DNA of 52,471 nt from Alistipes sp. (GCA_017451685.1 JAFTNV010000001.1:1-52471), one strand, 5' to 3'. Positions 25,847 through 36,307 are shown, counted from the first letter of the stretch. Translations and numbers: made by a program. Notes: a model not told the origin generated them from the sequence alone.

Positions 25847-28800
25847 ATGAAGAATCGCCGTATATTTGTTGAGAAATATTCACGTTTCGACGTCGAGGCT
25901 GAGACACTGCGCAAGGAGCTAAATACGAACTTGGGACTTAACATCGAGTCGTTGCGCTACCTCAATGTCTATGACCTCTTCGGCTTCACGGACGAGTTGC
26001 TCGAGAAGAGCCGTTATAGTGTCTTTGGCGAGGTTGTCACCGACCTCGTTACGGACGAGTGCGACACGAAGGGCATGCCCTCGTTGGCTGTGGAGTTTCT
26101 GCCGGGTCAGTTCGACCAGCGCGCAGCCTCGGCTGTGGACTGCGTACACCTCATCGAGCCTAATGCTGAGGTTAAGATTAAGTCGTCACGCCTGTACGTC
26201 TTCGACCAGAGCGTCGATATGGAGGCTATGGTACGTATCGAGAAGTACCTTATCAATGCCGTGGAGTCGCGCAAGAAGAACCTCGACATCCTCACCGATA
26301 TGGAGAGCGCGGAGGTTAAGCCTGTAGCGGTGTTGGAGGGCTTCCGCCAGATGAAGGAGGAGGACTTGGCGCCCTACTGTAAGGCTAACGGCCTCGCGAT
26401 GAATGCCGACGACCTCCGCGAGGTGGTTAACTACTTCCAGAAGGAGGGCCGCGACCCCGTGGAGACGGAGCTTCGCATCCTCGACACCTATTGGAGCGAC
26501 CACTGCCGTCATACCACGTTTACTACCGAGATTGAGGAGATAACACTCGACGAGTCGTTCATGAAGGCCGAGATGGAGGAGTCCATCGCCCTCATGCGTA
26601 AGATACGCAAGGAGCTCGGCAGGGAGCAGAAGAGCCTCTGCCTCATGGAGCTGGCAACGATTGGCGCCCGCTACCTCACGAAGCAGGGTAAGCTCGACGA
26701 TATGGAGCAGAGCGAGGAGAACAACGCTTGCAGCATCTTCGTGAATGTAGATGTGGATGGTAGGTTGGAGCGCTGGCTCTTGCAGTTTAAGAACGAGACA
26801 CACAACCACCCGACGGAGATTGAGCCCTTTGGTGGCGCTTCGACATGTCTTGGTGGCGCCATTCGTGACCCGCTGTCGGGCCGCAGCTACGTGTACCAGG
26901 CTATGCGTGTTACGGGTGCCGGCGACATCTATAAGCCTGTTGACCAGACGATGGAGGGTAAGCTCCCGCAGCGCATCATCTCGACGAAGGCAGCGGCCGG
27001 ATATTCGAGCTACGGCAACCAGATAGGCCTTGCTACGACACACGTGCGCGAGGTGTACCACCCCGACTATGTGGCTAAGCGCCTGGAGGTGGGTGCTGTT
27101 GTGGGCGCTGTGAAGGCGGACAACGTGCGCCGTGAGAGCCCTGCTGCGGGTGATGTAGTGTTGTTGCTCGGTGGCCGCACGGGCCGCGATGGCGTAGGTG
27201 GTGCTACGGGCTCGTCGAAGGAGCATACGTTGAGCTCGTTGGAGGAGTGTAGCTCGGAGGTGCAGAAGGGTAATGCTCCTGAGGAGCGCAAGCTCGCCCG
27301 ACTGTTCCGCCGCGGTGATGTTACGCGCCTGATTAAGAAGTCTAATGACTTCGGTGCCGGAGGTGTGAGCGTGGCTATTGGCGAGCTCACCGACGGCCTC
27401 GATATATACCTCGACCGTGTGCCTACGAAGTACGACGGTCTGAACTTCTCGGAGCTCGCAATCTCGGAGTCGCAGGAGCGCATGTCGGTTGTTGTCGAGC
27501 GTAAGGATGTGGAGGCATTTATGGCTCTCTGCCATGAGGAGAATGTGGAGGTTACGTATGTCGCTGATGTTACGGATACGCGCCGCATGCGTATGTACTG
27601 GGGCGACAAGGTCGTTGTTGACCTCTCGCGCGACTTTATCGACTCGGCAGGTGCTAAGCACTATACTAAGGCACGTATCGGTGCTGTTGAGGATAGGAAT
27701 CCGTTTGAGCGTAAGATTGAGGGCGCAACGACAACGAAGCGCATGAAGACAAACCTCGCGGATGATAACGTAGTGTCGCAGAAGGGTCTTATCGAGATGT
27801 TCGACTCGACCATCGGTGCCTCTACGGTGCTTATGCCCTACGGTGGTAAGACACAGACGACCGAGACACAGGTGTCGGTGCAGAAGCTGCCCGTGGGTGG
27901 TGGCTATACCAACACGGCAAGTATCATGGCCTACGGCTATAACCCCTATATTGCTAAGTGGAGCCCCTATCACGGTGCTGCCTATGCTGTTGTGGATGCT
28001 TGCGCCAAGGTTGTGGCTGCGGGTGCGCGCTACGATAATATGCGCTTCTCGTACCAGGAGTACTTCGAGCGCATGACCGACACTAAGTCGTGGGGTAAGC
28101 CCCTCGCGGCATTGCTCGGTGCGCTGAAGATGCAGGTGGAGTTGGGCCTTCCCTCAATCGGTGGTAAGGACTCTATGAGCGGCACGTTCCGCGATATCAA
28201 CGTGCCCCCTATGCTCATGGCCTTCGGTATCACCACGGTGGATGCCCGCACGGTCATCAGCCCCGAGTTTAAGGAGGGCGGACATAAGCTCTACGTCATA
28301 CGTCACACGCCCGAGGCTAACTATATGCCCGCGACGGAGCAGCTGAAGCGTAACTTTACGTTCGTGTCGGATAAGATAATGACGGGTGACATCGTCGCAG
28401 CCTATGCCGTAGGCTTTGGTGGCGTTGCGGAGGCTGTGGCGAAGATGTCGTTCGGTAATAGGGTAGGTGCTGCGTTGGAGTGCGACGAGCAGATGCTCTA
28501 CAACCTGTCGTATGGCTCTATCGTTGTTGAGGCGCGCCGCACGCTTAACTTCCCCGCGGCAGAGCTTATAGGTAAGACCGTGACGGAGGAGGCTATCTTC
28601 GTAAATGGTACACGCCTACCTATCGACGAGCTGTTGGAGGCAAACACGGAGAGGTACACTGCGGTATATGCCGATAAGGGTAAGGCTGGTGAGCCTACAC
28701 GTGTGAGCGATGGCCGCCTGCATGCCAAGGAGTATCAGGGCGAGAGGGTTGATAAGGTTAGAGTCTTCATCCCCGTATTCCCCGGTACGAACTGCGACTA

Positions 28801-29554
28801 CGACACGGCACGTGCGTTTGAGCGTGCGGGTGCCGAGGTTGAGATTGCGGTGTTTAAGAATCTTACGGGCGAGGATGTGCTTCGCTCTATTGAGGAGATG
28901 ACAAAGTGCATCGAGCGCTGCCACATCATGGCTCTTGCCGGAGGCTTCTCGGCAGGTGACGAGCCTGACGGTAGCGGTAAGTTTATCGCCAACGTTCTCA
29001 ACAATAAGAGCGTGGCGGATGCTATCCACGCGCTTCTGGATCGTGGTGGCTTGATGCTCGGTATATGTAACGGCTTCCAGGCGTTGGTTAAGTCGGGCTT
29101 GTTGCCATACGGTCGCCTGGGTAAGGTGACGAAGGCATCGCCCACGTTGTTCCGCAACGACATCAACCGCCATATCTCGCAGGTGGTATCTACGCGCGTG
29201 GGCACGGTGGCATCGCCATGGTTGCAGTCATTCGAGGTGGGCGACATCCACTCTATCGCTGTGAGCCACGGTGAGGGTAAGTTTGTCGTTAGCGACGAGC
29301 TTGCCGAGGAGCTCTTCCGCAATGGCCAGGTGGCGTTCCAGTATGTCGATACGGAGGGTAGACCTACGACCGACTCGCCCTACAACCCCAATGGCTCGAG
29401 CTTCGGCATCGAGGGTATCATCGACCCCTCGGGTCAGATTCTCGGTAAGATGGGACATACGGAGCGTTACGAGCGCGACCTTATGAAGAATATCTATGGC
29501 GAGAAGGTGCAGGACATCTTCTCGAACGCGGTAAACTACTTTACAAAGAGATAA
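25847..29554 (+). CDS. purL: Phosphoribosylformylglycinamidine synthase, large fused form
   Basis: 1235 aa from ATG 25847; a TTG two codons upstream is in frame but is an unlikely start. It makes FGAM from FGAR, glutamine and ATP. It is the single-chain type: an N-terminal PurS-like part, two AIRS-like halves (DTYWSDHCRHTTF, NETHNHPTEIEPFGGASTC, and later AYAVVDACAKVVAAGA and SIGGKDSMSGTF), and a C-terminal class I glutaminase. The glutaminase begins at about residue 970 (FPGTNCDYDTARAFERAG), contains the nucleophile Cys in LGICNGFQALVKSGLLP, and has the His/Glu pair near the end (NPNGS, GHTER). It is followed by purC one base later. Confidence 0.95.
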   Translation: MKNRRIFVEKYSRFDVEAETLRKELNTNLGLNIESLRYLNVYDLFGFTDELLEKSRYSVFGEVVTDLVTDECDTKGMPSLAVEFLPGQFDQRAASAVDCVHLIEPNAEVKIKSSRLYVFDQSVDMEAMVRIEKYLINAVESRKKNLDILTDMESAEVKPVAVLEGFRQMKEEDLAPYCKANGLAMNADDLREVVNYFQKEGRDPVETELRILDTYWSDHCRHTTFTTEIEEITLDESFMKAEMEESIALMRKIRKELGREQKSLCLMELATIGARYLTKQGKLDDMEQSEENNACSIFVNVDVDGRLERWLLQFKNETHNHPTEIEPFGGASTCLGGAIRDPLSGRSYVYQAMRVTGAGDIYKPVDQTMEGKLPQRIISTKAAAGYSSYGNQIGLATTHVREVYHPDYVAKRLEVGAVVGAVKADNVRRESPAAGDVVLLLGGRTGRDGVGGATGSSKEHTLSSLEECSSEVQKGNAPEERKLARLFRRGDVTRLIKKSNDFGAGGVSVAIGELTDGLDIYLDRVPTKYDGLNFSELAISESQERMSVVVERKDVEAFMALCHEENVEVTYVADVTDTRRMRMYWGDKVVVDLSRDFIDSAGAKHYTKARIGAVEDRNPFERKIEGATTTKRMKTNLADDNVVSQKGLIEMFDSTIGASTVLMPYGGKTQTTETQVSVQKLPVGGGYTNTASIMAYGYNPYIAKWSPYHGAAYAVVDACAKVVAAGARYDNMRFSYQEYFERMTDTKSWGKPLAALLGALKMQVELGLPSIGGKDSMSGTFRDINVPPMLMAFGITTVDARTVISPEFKEGGHKLYVIRHTPEANYMPATEQLKRNFTFVSDKIMTGDIVAAYAVGFGGVAEAVAKMSFGNRVGAALECDEQMLYNLSYGSIVVEARRTLNFPAAELIGKTVTEEAIFVNGTRLPIDELLEANTERYTAVYADKGKAGEPTRVSDGRLHAKEYQGERVDKVRVFIPVFPGTNCDYDTARAFERAGAEVEIAVFKNLTGEDVLRSIEEMTKCIERCHIMALAGGFSAGDEPDGSGKFIANVLNNKSVADAIHALLDRGGLMLGICNGFQALVKSGLLPYGRLGKVTKASPTLFRNDINRHISQVVSTRVGTVASPWLQSFEVGDIHSIAVSHGEGKFVVSDELAEELFRNGQVAFQYVDTEGRPTTDSPYNPNGSSFGIEGIIDPSGQILGKMGHTERYERDLMKNIYGEKVQDIFSNAVNYFTKR

Positions 29555-29555
29555 T

Positions 29556-30272
29556 ATGGCTGAGCAGGAAGTATTATACAACGGTAGTAGCAAGGTGGTC
29601 TTTAAGGGCGAGGGTGACACTATCACCATACGTTTCAAGGACTACATCTCGGCCTTCTACGGTATCAAGGGCGCGAGGATAGAGAATAAGGCGACGATGA
29701 ACTGCCGCATATCGTCTATGGTGCTCGGCTACCTTAACGATAACGGCATCACCACACACTTCGTGGCGCAGACGAGCGATACGGAGCAGTGCTGCCGCCT
29801 CGTTAAGCACATACCCATCGAGGTCATCGTGCGTAATGTCATCGCGGGCTCTATGGCCCGTCGCCTCGGCATGGAGGATGGTATCATCCCCGAGAATACG
29901 ATATTCGACCTATGCCTACGCGACAACGAGCTTGGCGACCCGCTTATCAACGACCACCACGCTGTGGCGTTGGGTCTTGTTACGTACGAGGAGTTGCAAC
30001 ATATATACGCGGTGTCGTCGAAGGTTAATGCGTTGCTCACGGACTTGTACGCGCGTGCGGGTATTAAGTTGGTGGACTTCAAGATTGAGTTCGGCCGTGC
30101 GACGGATGGCTCTTTAGTGTTGGCCGACGAGCTCACGCCCGACACATGCCGTCTGTGGGATGTGGCTACGGGCGAGAGAATGGATAAGGATCGTTTCCGT
30201 CGTGACCTTGGTCGTGTGCGCGAGACGTATGAGGAGGTGGCACAGCGCCTCGCTAACCAACTTAACAAGTAA
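29556..30272 (+). CDS. purC: SAICAR synthase
   Basis: 238 aa. It joins aspartate to CAIR with ATP. Motifs are VLYNGSSKVVFKG (equivalent to the usual YEGKAK start), IPIEVIVRNVIAGSMARR, INDHHA and ADELTPDTCRLWD. One base separates it from purL, and purF begins five bases after its stop, so the genes are translationally close. Confidence 0.93.
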   Translation: MAEQEVLYNGSSKVVFKGEGDTITIRFKDYISAFYGIKGARIENKATMNCRISSMVLGYLNDNGITTHFVAQTSDTEQCCRLVKHIPIEVIVRNVIAGSMARRLGMEDGIIPENTIFDLCLRDNELGDPLINDHHAVALGLVTYEELQHIYAVSSKVNALLTDLYARAGIKLVDFKIEFGRATDGSLVLADELTPDTCRLWDVATGERMDKDRFRRDLGRVRETYEEVAQRLANQLNK

Positions 30273-30277
30273 TAGGT

Positions 30278-31681
30278 ATGCTTAAGGATTCATTGGATAT
30301 ATATGGTGACGACCTGCACGAGGAGTGTGGTGTCTTTGGTATCTTCGGTGTTGACGATGCCCCCAACCTTGCCTACTACGGCCTCCACGCCTTGCAACAT
30401 CGCGGTCAGGAGGCCTGCGGCATCTCGGCCTTCGATGGCGAGAAACTTAATACGGTTAAGGGCGAGGGTCTTGTTACAGAGGTGTTCAATCAGCAGAAGC
30501 TCGATAAGCTGAAGGGGCGTATCGCTATCGGCCATGTGCGCTACTCGACGACAGGTGGCGGTGGCGCGAATAACGTGCAGCCCTTCTCGTTCAACCACTA
30601 CACGGGCGACTTCGCTCTGGCGCATAACGGTAATCTCGTAAACTCGAAGGAGTTGGCACACTACCTCGAGGTGCGTGGCTCGCTGTTCCACTCATCGTCG
30701 GATAGTGAGCTTCTGGCTCACCTTATCAAGAAGGAGAAGAGCGAGAAACATCGTATCGACAATATCATCGAGGCGCTGAATATGTTGGAGGGAGCCTTCG
30801 CCTTCCTCATCATGACGAAGAACCGCATCTATGCTTGCCGCGATAAGCATGGCCTTAGACCCTTGTCTATCGGTAAGCTTGGTGAGGGATACGTCATAAG
30901 CTCGGAGACCTGCGCCTTCGACATCATCGGCGCGGAGTATATCCGCGATATTGAGCCTGGCGAGATTGTTACTATCGACCACCACGGCATACGCTCGAAC
31001 CACTACTCGCTGTACCAGCGTCACCTGATGTGTGCCATGGAGTATATCTACTTCGCACGCCCCGATAGCGATATTGAGGGTTGCAACGTGCACTCGTTCC
31101 GTAAGCTCTCGGGTAGGCTGTTGTACGAGCAGTGCCCCACGAAGGCGGATGTCGTTATCGGTGTTCCCGACTCGAGCATCAGTGCCGCCATCGGCTATTC
31201 GGAGGCAAGTGGCATACCCTACGAGATGGGCCTTATTAAGAATAAGTATATCGCCCGCACCTTTATCCAGCCCTCGCAGGAGATGCGCGAGAAGGGCGTG
31301 AGGATGAAGCTCTCGGCCGTGCGCTCGTTGGTTAAGGATAAGTCGGTGGTGTTGATCGACGACTCCATCGTGCGAGGTACCACGTCGTTGCGTATCGTGC
31401 GCCTATTGAAGGAGGCGGGAGCCAAGGAGGTGCATGTGCGCATCGCCAGCCCCGCGATTACGAATCCATGCTTCTACGGCATCGACATGTCTACGCGAGC
31501 GGAGTTGCTGTGTGCCCGCATGTCGAAGGAGGAGGCGTGCAAGGCTATCGAAGCCGACTCGTTGGAGTTCCTCTCGGAGGAGTCGCTCCTAAAGTCGGGT
31601 AACCGCTCGGAGTTGTGCATGGCATGCTTCAATGGCTGTTATCCTACGTCGTTGTATCAGAATAAGTTGAATGATAAATAA
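30278..31681 (+). CDS. purF: Amidophosphoribosyltransferase
   Basis: 467 aa. It makes phosphoribosylamine from PRPP and glutamine, the first committed purine step. Cys17 in HEECGVFGIFG would become the N-terminal nucleophile after removal of a 16-residue propeptide, as in the Bacillus-type enzyme. The PRPP-binding loop is VVLIDDSIVRGTTS. The C-terminal CMACFNGCYP supplies cysteines expected for the [4Fe-4S] cluster of this subtype. In this operon it is fourth. Confidence 0.95.
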   Translation: MLKDSLDIYGDDLHEECGVFGIFGVDDAPNLAYYGLHALQHRGQEACGISAFDGEKLNTVKGEGLVTEVFNQQKLDKLKGRIAIGHVRYSTTGGGGANNVQPFSFNHYTGDFALAHNGNLVNSKELAHYLEVRGSLFHSSSDSELLAHLIKKEKSEKHRIDNIIEALNMLEGAFAFLIMTKNRIYACRDKHGLRPLSIGKLGEGYVISSETCAFDIIGAEYIRDIEPGEIVTIDHHGIRSNHYSLYQRHLMCAMEYIYFARPDSDIEGCNVHSFRKLSGRLLYEQCPTKADVVIGVPDSSISAAIGYSEASGIPYEMGLIKNKYIARTFIQPSQEMREKGVRMKLSAVRSLVKDKSVVLIDDSIVRGTTSLRIVRLLKEAGAKEVHVRIASPAITNPCFYGIDMSTRAELLCARMSKEEACKAIEADSLEFLSEESLLKSGNRSELCMACFNGCYPTSLYQNKLNDK

Positions 31682-31696
31682 AAACTATATATAATT

Positions 31697-32725
31697 ATGG
31701 CAAAGAGTTATGAAGCTGCCGGTGTGAATCTTGAGGCCGGCTACGAAGTAGTACGACGCATCAAGTCGCACGTGGCATCGACCAAGCGCGTAGGCTCGAT
31801 GGGTAATATCGGAGCCTTTGGCGGTATGTTTAACCTCGCGGAGCTCAACATCAAGGAGCCGGTGCTCGTCAGTGGCACCGATGGCGTGGGCACGAAGCTT
31901 AAGTTGGCGTTCGAGATGGACAAGCACGACACTATCGGTATTGATGCTGTGGCTATGTGCGTGAACGATGTCTTGGCACAGGGTGCCGAGCCTCTGGTGT
32001 TCCTCGACTATGTGGCCGTTGGTCACAACGAACCCGCCAAGGTTGAGGCTATCGTTGCGGGCGTGGCCGAGGGTTGCCGTCAGGCGGGCTGTGCCTTGGT
32101 GGGTGGCGAGACTGCCGAGATGCCGGGCATGTATCAGGATGGCGAGTACGACATTGCGGGCTTCACCGTGGGTGTTGTCGAGCGCTCGAAGCTTATCGAT
32201 GCGGGCGAGCGCGTGAAGGTGGGCGATGTGTTGGTAGGCATCGCCTCAAGCGGTGTTCACTCTAATGGTTTCAGCCTTGTGCGTAAGGTTGTTAGCGATA
32301 ACAGCCTTAAGCTCGGTGAGTGCTACCCCGAGATTCCGGGTCGTACGCTTGGCGAGGCGCTGTTGGAGCCCACACGCATATATGTTAAGCAGGTGTTGAA
32401 GGTTATCGCAGAGTGCGATGTCCACGGCATCAGCCACATTACGGGTGGTGGCTTCGATGAGAATATCCCCCGCATCTTGAAGGATGGTCAGGGCGTAGAG
32501 GTCAAGGAGGGCACGTGGGAGATACTTCCCGTCTTCCGCCTCTTGGAGAAGTATGGTAAGGTGGGCCACCGCGAGATGTTCAACATCTTCAACATGGGTA
32601 TCGGCATGGTCATCGCTCTCCCTGTAAGCGATGCTGAGCGTGCTATTGCCATCCTCGAGGAGTGTGGCGAGCGTGCCTCGGTTATCGGCCGCGTTACGGA
32701 GGGTGAGGGTGTGACAATAATCTAA
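31697..32725 (+). CDS. purM: Phosphoribosylformylglycinamidine cyclo-ligase (AIR synthetase)
   Basis: 342 aa. It closes the imidazole ring of FGAM to give AIR. Motifs are [67 protein letters not shown] and [15 protein letters not shown]. It starts 15 bases after purF and is followed by purN after nine bases. Confidence 0.95.
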   Translation: MAKSYEAAGVNLEAGYEVVRRIKSHVASTKRVGSMGNIGAFGGMFNLAELNIKEPVLVSGTDGVGTKLKLAFEMDKHDTIGIDAVAMCVNDVLAQGAEPLVFLDYVAVGHNEPAKVEAIVAGVAEGCRQAGCALVGGETAEMPGMYQDGEYDIAGFTVGVVERSKLIDAGERVKVGDVLVGIASSGVHSNGFSLVRKVVSDNSLKLGECYPEIPGRTLGEALLEPTRIYVKQVLKVIAECDVHGISHITGGGFDENIPRILKDGQGVEVKEGTWEILPVFRLLEKYGKVGHREMFNIFNMGIGMVIALPVSDAERAIAILEECGERASVIGRVTEGEGVTII

Positions 32726-32734
32726 TCGCGCGTT

Positions 32735-33310
32735 ATGAGAAGAGCCAAGATTGCCGTATTTGCAAGTGGCAGTGGCAGTAATTATGAGGCTATTGTCGAA
32801 GCGTGCCGTGATGGCCGCATCGAGGGTGATGTAGTGTTGCTCGTGTGCGACAAGCCCGGGGCTAAGGTCTTGGAGAGGGCTAAGCGCTACGGCACGGAGA
32901 GCTTCGCATTCAACCCTAAGGATTATGCCTCGCGTGAGGCATACGAGACGGTGCTGGCGGATATGCTCGACGAGCGTGGCGTAGAGTTCGTATGCTTGGC
33001 CGGATATATGCGCATCGTGGGTAAGGTGCTCCTGGAGCGCTACGCCCAGCGTATCGTCAACATCCACCCCTCGCTATTACCATCATTCAAGGGCGCTCAC
33101 GCCATCCAGGATGCTGTGGACTATGGTGTCAAGATATTTGGCGCTACGACACACTTCGTTGACGAGACGCTCGATGGTGGCCGCATCATCGACCAGGGTG
33201 CCATCGTCTATGAGGGTAGCGACATCGAGGAGCTAACGATGTTGATACACTCGATTGAACATAAGCTTTATGTTAAGACCATTAACAAACTGATAAATAG
33301 GAACTATTAA
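32735..33310 (+). CDS. purN: Glycinamide ribonucleotide formyltransferase
   Basis: 191 aa. It transfers formyl from 10-formyl-THF to GAR. Features are IAVFASGSGSNYEAIVEAC, the catalytic region LAGYMRIVGKVLLERY, NIHPSLLPSFKGAHAIQDA and the DEG-like VDETLDGGRII segment. No formate-dependent purT is present in the operon, so this step relies on folate supplied by FolD. Confidence 0.94.
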   Translation: MRRAKIAVFASGSGSNYEAIVEACRDGRIEGDVVLLVCDKPGAKVLERAKRYGTESFAFNPKDYASREAYETVLADMLDERGVEFVCLAGYMRIVGKVLLERYAQRIVNIHPSLLPSFKGAHAIQDAVDYGVKIFGATTHFVDETLDGGRIIDQGAIVYEGSDIEELTMLIHSIEHKLYVKTINKLINRNY

Positions 33311-33313
33311 GAT

Positions 33314-34843
33314 ATGAGAGCATTAGTAAGTGTTAGCGACAAGAGGGGTGTTGTGGAGTTTTGCCAAAACCTCCGTCGCTTGGGCTGGGAGATTATCGCC
33401 ACGGGAGGCACGCAGAAGCTTTTGGAGGATAGCGGTGTCGAGACCATCGGCATCAGCGACATCACGGGCTTCCCCGAGATATGCGACGGTCGCGTTAAGA
33501 CGTTGCACCCCAAGGTGCATGGCGGCCTTCTGGCTCGTAGAGATGACGAGAACCACCTCAAGGCGTTGCGGGATAACGCCATAGAGTTCATCGACATGGT
33601 GTGTGTTAACTTGTACCCCTTCCGCCAGACTATCGCTAAGCCCGATGTCAGCAAGGTGGATGCCATCGAGAATATAGATATAGGTGGCCCCTCGATGCTC
33701 CGCTCGGCAGCAAAGAACTACCGCGATGTCACGGTTGTGTGCGACCCCGAGGATTACGCACAGATTATCGCTGAGATTGAGGCTAACGGCAACACCGAGC
33801 CCGCAACACGCCTGAAGCTCTCGGCAAAGGCCTATACGCACACTGCGGAGTACGATATGTGCATTGCAACGTATATGCGTAAGCAGGCGGAGTTGAACGA
33901 GAAGCTCTTTGCATCGTTCGATCTCGTGCAGACGCTGCGCTATGGCGAGAATCCCCACCAGTCGGCTAAGTTCTACCGCTCGGCTGATGAGGTGCCCTAC
34001 TCGTTGGCTACGGCTAAGCAGCTTAATGGCAAGGAGATGTCGTATAACAACATTCAGGATGCTAACGCTGCGCTATGTATCGCGCGCGAGTTCTCGGAGC
34101 CCTTCTGCGTGGGCTTGAAGCACATGAATCCTTGTGGTGCAGCCATCGGTGCCGACATCAAGGATGCGTGGACGAAGGCATACGAGGCAGATAAGGTGAG
34201 CATCTTCGGCGGTATCGTGGCCGTAAACCGCGAACTCACGAAGGAGGTTGCAGAGTTGATGAAGCCCGTATTCTTGGAGATTATCATGGCGCCCTCGTTC
34301 TCGGCTGAGGCCCTTGAGGTGCTGTCGACGAAGAAGAATCTTCGCCTCTTGCAGGTCGACATGAGCGCTTCGGAGGCTCCGCAGACACAGTATGTGTCGG
34401 TGAATGGTGGCCTCTTAGTGCAGGAACTCGACACGAATACGAAGGAGGTCGTTGCCGATATGTGTGTTACGAAGCGTAAGCCCACGGCCGCAGAACTCGA
34501 GGATATGAACTTCGGCTGGCGCATCGCTAAGCACGTGAAGTCGAACGCTATCGTCGTTGTTAAGGATGGCCATACCGTAGGCGTTGGTGCCGGACAGATG
34601 AACCGCGTAGGCTCTGCCGAGATAGCCCTCAAGCAGGCTGAGGCGGCAGGCTTCACCGAGGGCCTTGTCCTCGCTTCGGATGGCTTCTTCCCCTTCGACG
34701 ACACCGTGACCCTGGCTGAGAAGTATGGCGTTACGGCCCTTGTTCAGCCTGGTGGCAGCGTTCGCGATGAGGACTCGGTAAAGAAGGCGGATGAGTTTGG
34801 TATGACGATGTTAGTGACCGGTATGCGCCACTTTAAGCACTAA
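33314..34843 (+). CDS. purH: AICAR formyltransferase / IMP cyclohydrolase
   Basis: 509 aa bifunctional enzyme for the last two steps to IMP. The N-terminal cyclohydrolase domain shows VSDKRGVVEFCQNL, ATGGTQKLL, FPEICDGRVKTLHPKVHGG and NIDIGGPSMLRSAAKN. The C-terminal transformylase has the K-H pair in GLKHMNPCGAAIG and the end SDGFFPFDDTV...QPGGSVRDED. Its stop codon overlaps the left end of a 128-bp inverted-repeat element. Confidence 0.95.
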   Translation: MRALVSVSDKRGVVEFCQNLRRLGWEIIATGGTQKLLEDSGVETIGISDITGFPEICDGRVKTLHPKVHGGLLARRDDENHLKALRDNAIEFIDMVCVNLYPFRQTIAKPDVSKVDAIENIDIGGPSMLRSAAKNYRDVTVVCDPEDYAQIIAEIEANGNTEPATRLKLSAKAYTHTAEYDMCIATYMRKQAELNEKLFASFDLVQTLRYGENPHQSAKFYRSADEVPYSLATAKQLNGKEMSYNNIQDANAALCIAREFSEPFCVGLKHMNPCGAAIGADIKDAWTKAYEADKVSIFGGIVAVNRELTKEVAELMKPVFLEIIMAPSFSAEALEVLSTKKNLRLLQVDMSASEAPQTQYVSVNGGLLVQELDTNTKEVVADMCVTKRKPTAAELEDMNFGWRIAKHVKSNAIVVVKDGHTVGVGAGQMNRVGSAEIALKQAEAAGFTEGLVLASDGFFPFDDTVTLAEKYGVTALVQPGGSVRDEDSVKKADEFGMTMLVTGMRHFKH

Positions 34844-34969
34844 TTTATCGTGATAAATGGCCGTCTGTGTCGTCTGGCTCATTGCCCCGAATGGGGAAAT
34901 ACGCCAGGTATGTCCCCATCCGTGTCAATTTCGACCAGTCCCACAGCCAGCCCTTTCTGACGATAAATT
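34842..34969. mobile_element. 128-bp MITE-like element between purH and purD
   Basis: AATTTATCGT (34842-34851) and ACGATAAATT (34960-34969) are perfect 10-bp terminal inverted repeats. The left end also forms the local palindrome ATTTATC-GT-GATAAAT. The interior is GC-richer than the ends and has no transposase; the small plus-strand ORF through it is probably accidental. The left repeat overlaps the purH stop codon (TAA at 34841-34843). I see no target-site duplication. It could be a non-autonomous element or a structured intercistronic RNA. Confidence 0.55.
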
Positions 34970-35062
34970 GGTATAGGAATAATTTAGGGAATTTAAGGAG
35001 ATTAGAGCAATTAGGGAGTAAGGTGATATATCAAAAATTACTCACCACTAATTAAAAAAGGT

Positions 35063-36307
35063 ATGAAGATTCTGGTTATTGGCTCGGGTGGTCGTGAGCA
35101 TGCCATTGTGGAGGCTATCTCGCGTTCGCCCAAGGCCGAGAAGATATTTGCAGCACCCGGCAATGCGGGCATAGCACAGCTTGCCGAGTGCGTAGCCATC
35201 AAGGATACCGATGTGGAGGCTCTTGTGGCCTTCGCTAAGCGCGCGGCCATCGACCTCACGGTCGTAGGCCCCGAGGCGGCACTTGCCATAGGTGTCGTAG
35301 ACCGCTTCCGCGAGGAGGGCCTTAAGATTTTTGGCCCCACGAAGGCGGCAACGGAGATAGAGTCGAGCAAGGATTTTGCTAAGCGACTGATGAAGAAGTA
35401 CGATGTGCCCACGGCCGACTATGCCACGTTTACTGACTACGACGAGGCCATGGCGTATGTACGTAGGGGTTCGTTGCCCACGGTGCTCAAGTACGACGGC
35501 TTAGCCGCAGGCAAGGGTGTTGTTATCGCCACGACGATGGAGGAGGCCGAGGCGGCACTACGCGACATGCTCCTCGACACGAAGTATGGCGAGGGTAGGG
35601 TCGTCATCGAGGAGTTCCTCACGGGCGAGGAGTTTTCGTTGATGTGCTTTGTCGCGGGCTCAAAGGTTGTGCCCCTGCCCGTAGCGCAGGATCATAAGCG
35701 TGCCTACGATAACGACGAGGGCCCCAACACGGGTGGCATGGGCGCATATACGGAGTTGCCGTTTGTCACTGCCGAGGATCACGCCTACGCCATGGAGCGT
35801 ATCATGCAGCGTGTGGCCGATGCCCTTGTTAAGGAGGGGTGTCCCTTCACGGGCATACTCTACGGTGGTCTGATGAAGACTCCCGCGGGCATTAAGGTGA
35901 TAGAGTTCAACGCCCGCTTTGGTGACCCCGAGACGGAGGTTGTGTTGCCTCGCCTTAAGAGCGATGCCGTGGATGCCTTCATGGCTGTTGCTTGCAACGA
36001 GGAGCCCACGGTGGAGTGGTCGGAGGGCGCTACGCTCGGCATAGTGTTGGCATCGAATGGCTACCCGGGTAGTTACGATAAGGGCTACGCCATCAAGGGC
36101 ACGGAGCGCGTAGAGTCGAAGGTATACCACATGGGCACGGCGATTAAGGATGGTGAGCTTGTGACGGCAGGTGGTCGTGTGATGATTGTCGTAGCTGCGG
36201 CACCGACGCTCAAGGAGGCGCAGGCTAAGGCTCGCGAAGATATTGCCAAGATAGAGTGCGACAACCTATTCCATCGCACCGACATCGGCAATAAAGCATT
36301 TAAGTAA
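35063..36307 (+). CDS. purD: Phosphoribosylamine-glycine ligase (GAR synthetase)
   Basis: 414 aa ATP-grasp enzyme. It begins MKILVIGSGGREHAI, and shows FGPTKAATEIESSKDFAK, VLKYDGLAAGKGVV, QDHKRAYDNDEGPNTGGMGA and FNARFGDPETEVVLPRL. It is preceded by a 219-base gap after purH that holds the MITE-like element and an ATTACTCACCACTAATTA repeat. Transcription could read through or restart there, and no TAnnTTTG box is visible. Confidence 0.95.
   Translation: MKILVIGSGGREHAIVEAISRSPKAEKIFAAPGNAGIAQLAECVAIKDTDVEALVAFAKRAAIDLTVVGPEAALAIGVVDRFREEGLKIFGPTKAATEIESSKDFAKRLMKKYDVPTADYATFTDYDEAMAYVRRGSLPTVLKYDGLAAGKGVVIATTMEEAEAALRDMLLDTKYGEGRVVIEEFLTGEEFSLMCFVAGSKVVPLPVAQDHKRAYDNDEGPNTGGMGAYTELPFVTAEDHAYAMERIMQRVADALVKEGCPFTGILYGGLMKTPAGIKVIEFNARFGDPETEVVLPRLKSDAVDAFMAVACNEEPTVEWSEGATLGIVLASNGYPGSYDKGYAIKGTERVESKVYHMGTAIKDGELVTAGGRVMIVVAAAPTLKEAQAKAREDIAKIECDNLFHRTDIGNKAFK

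Noticed and set aside
26186-27973. Very long minus-strand open frame opposite purL
   Set aside because: It is a shadow produced by the codon bias of purL and contains no recognisable domain.
34867-35055. 62-aa plus-strand ORF crossing the inverted-repeat element between purH and purD
   Set aside because: It runs out of the element into the AT-rich repeat before purD, so its frame is likely accidental.
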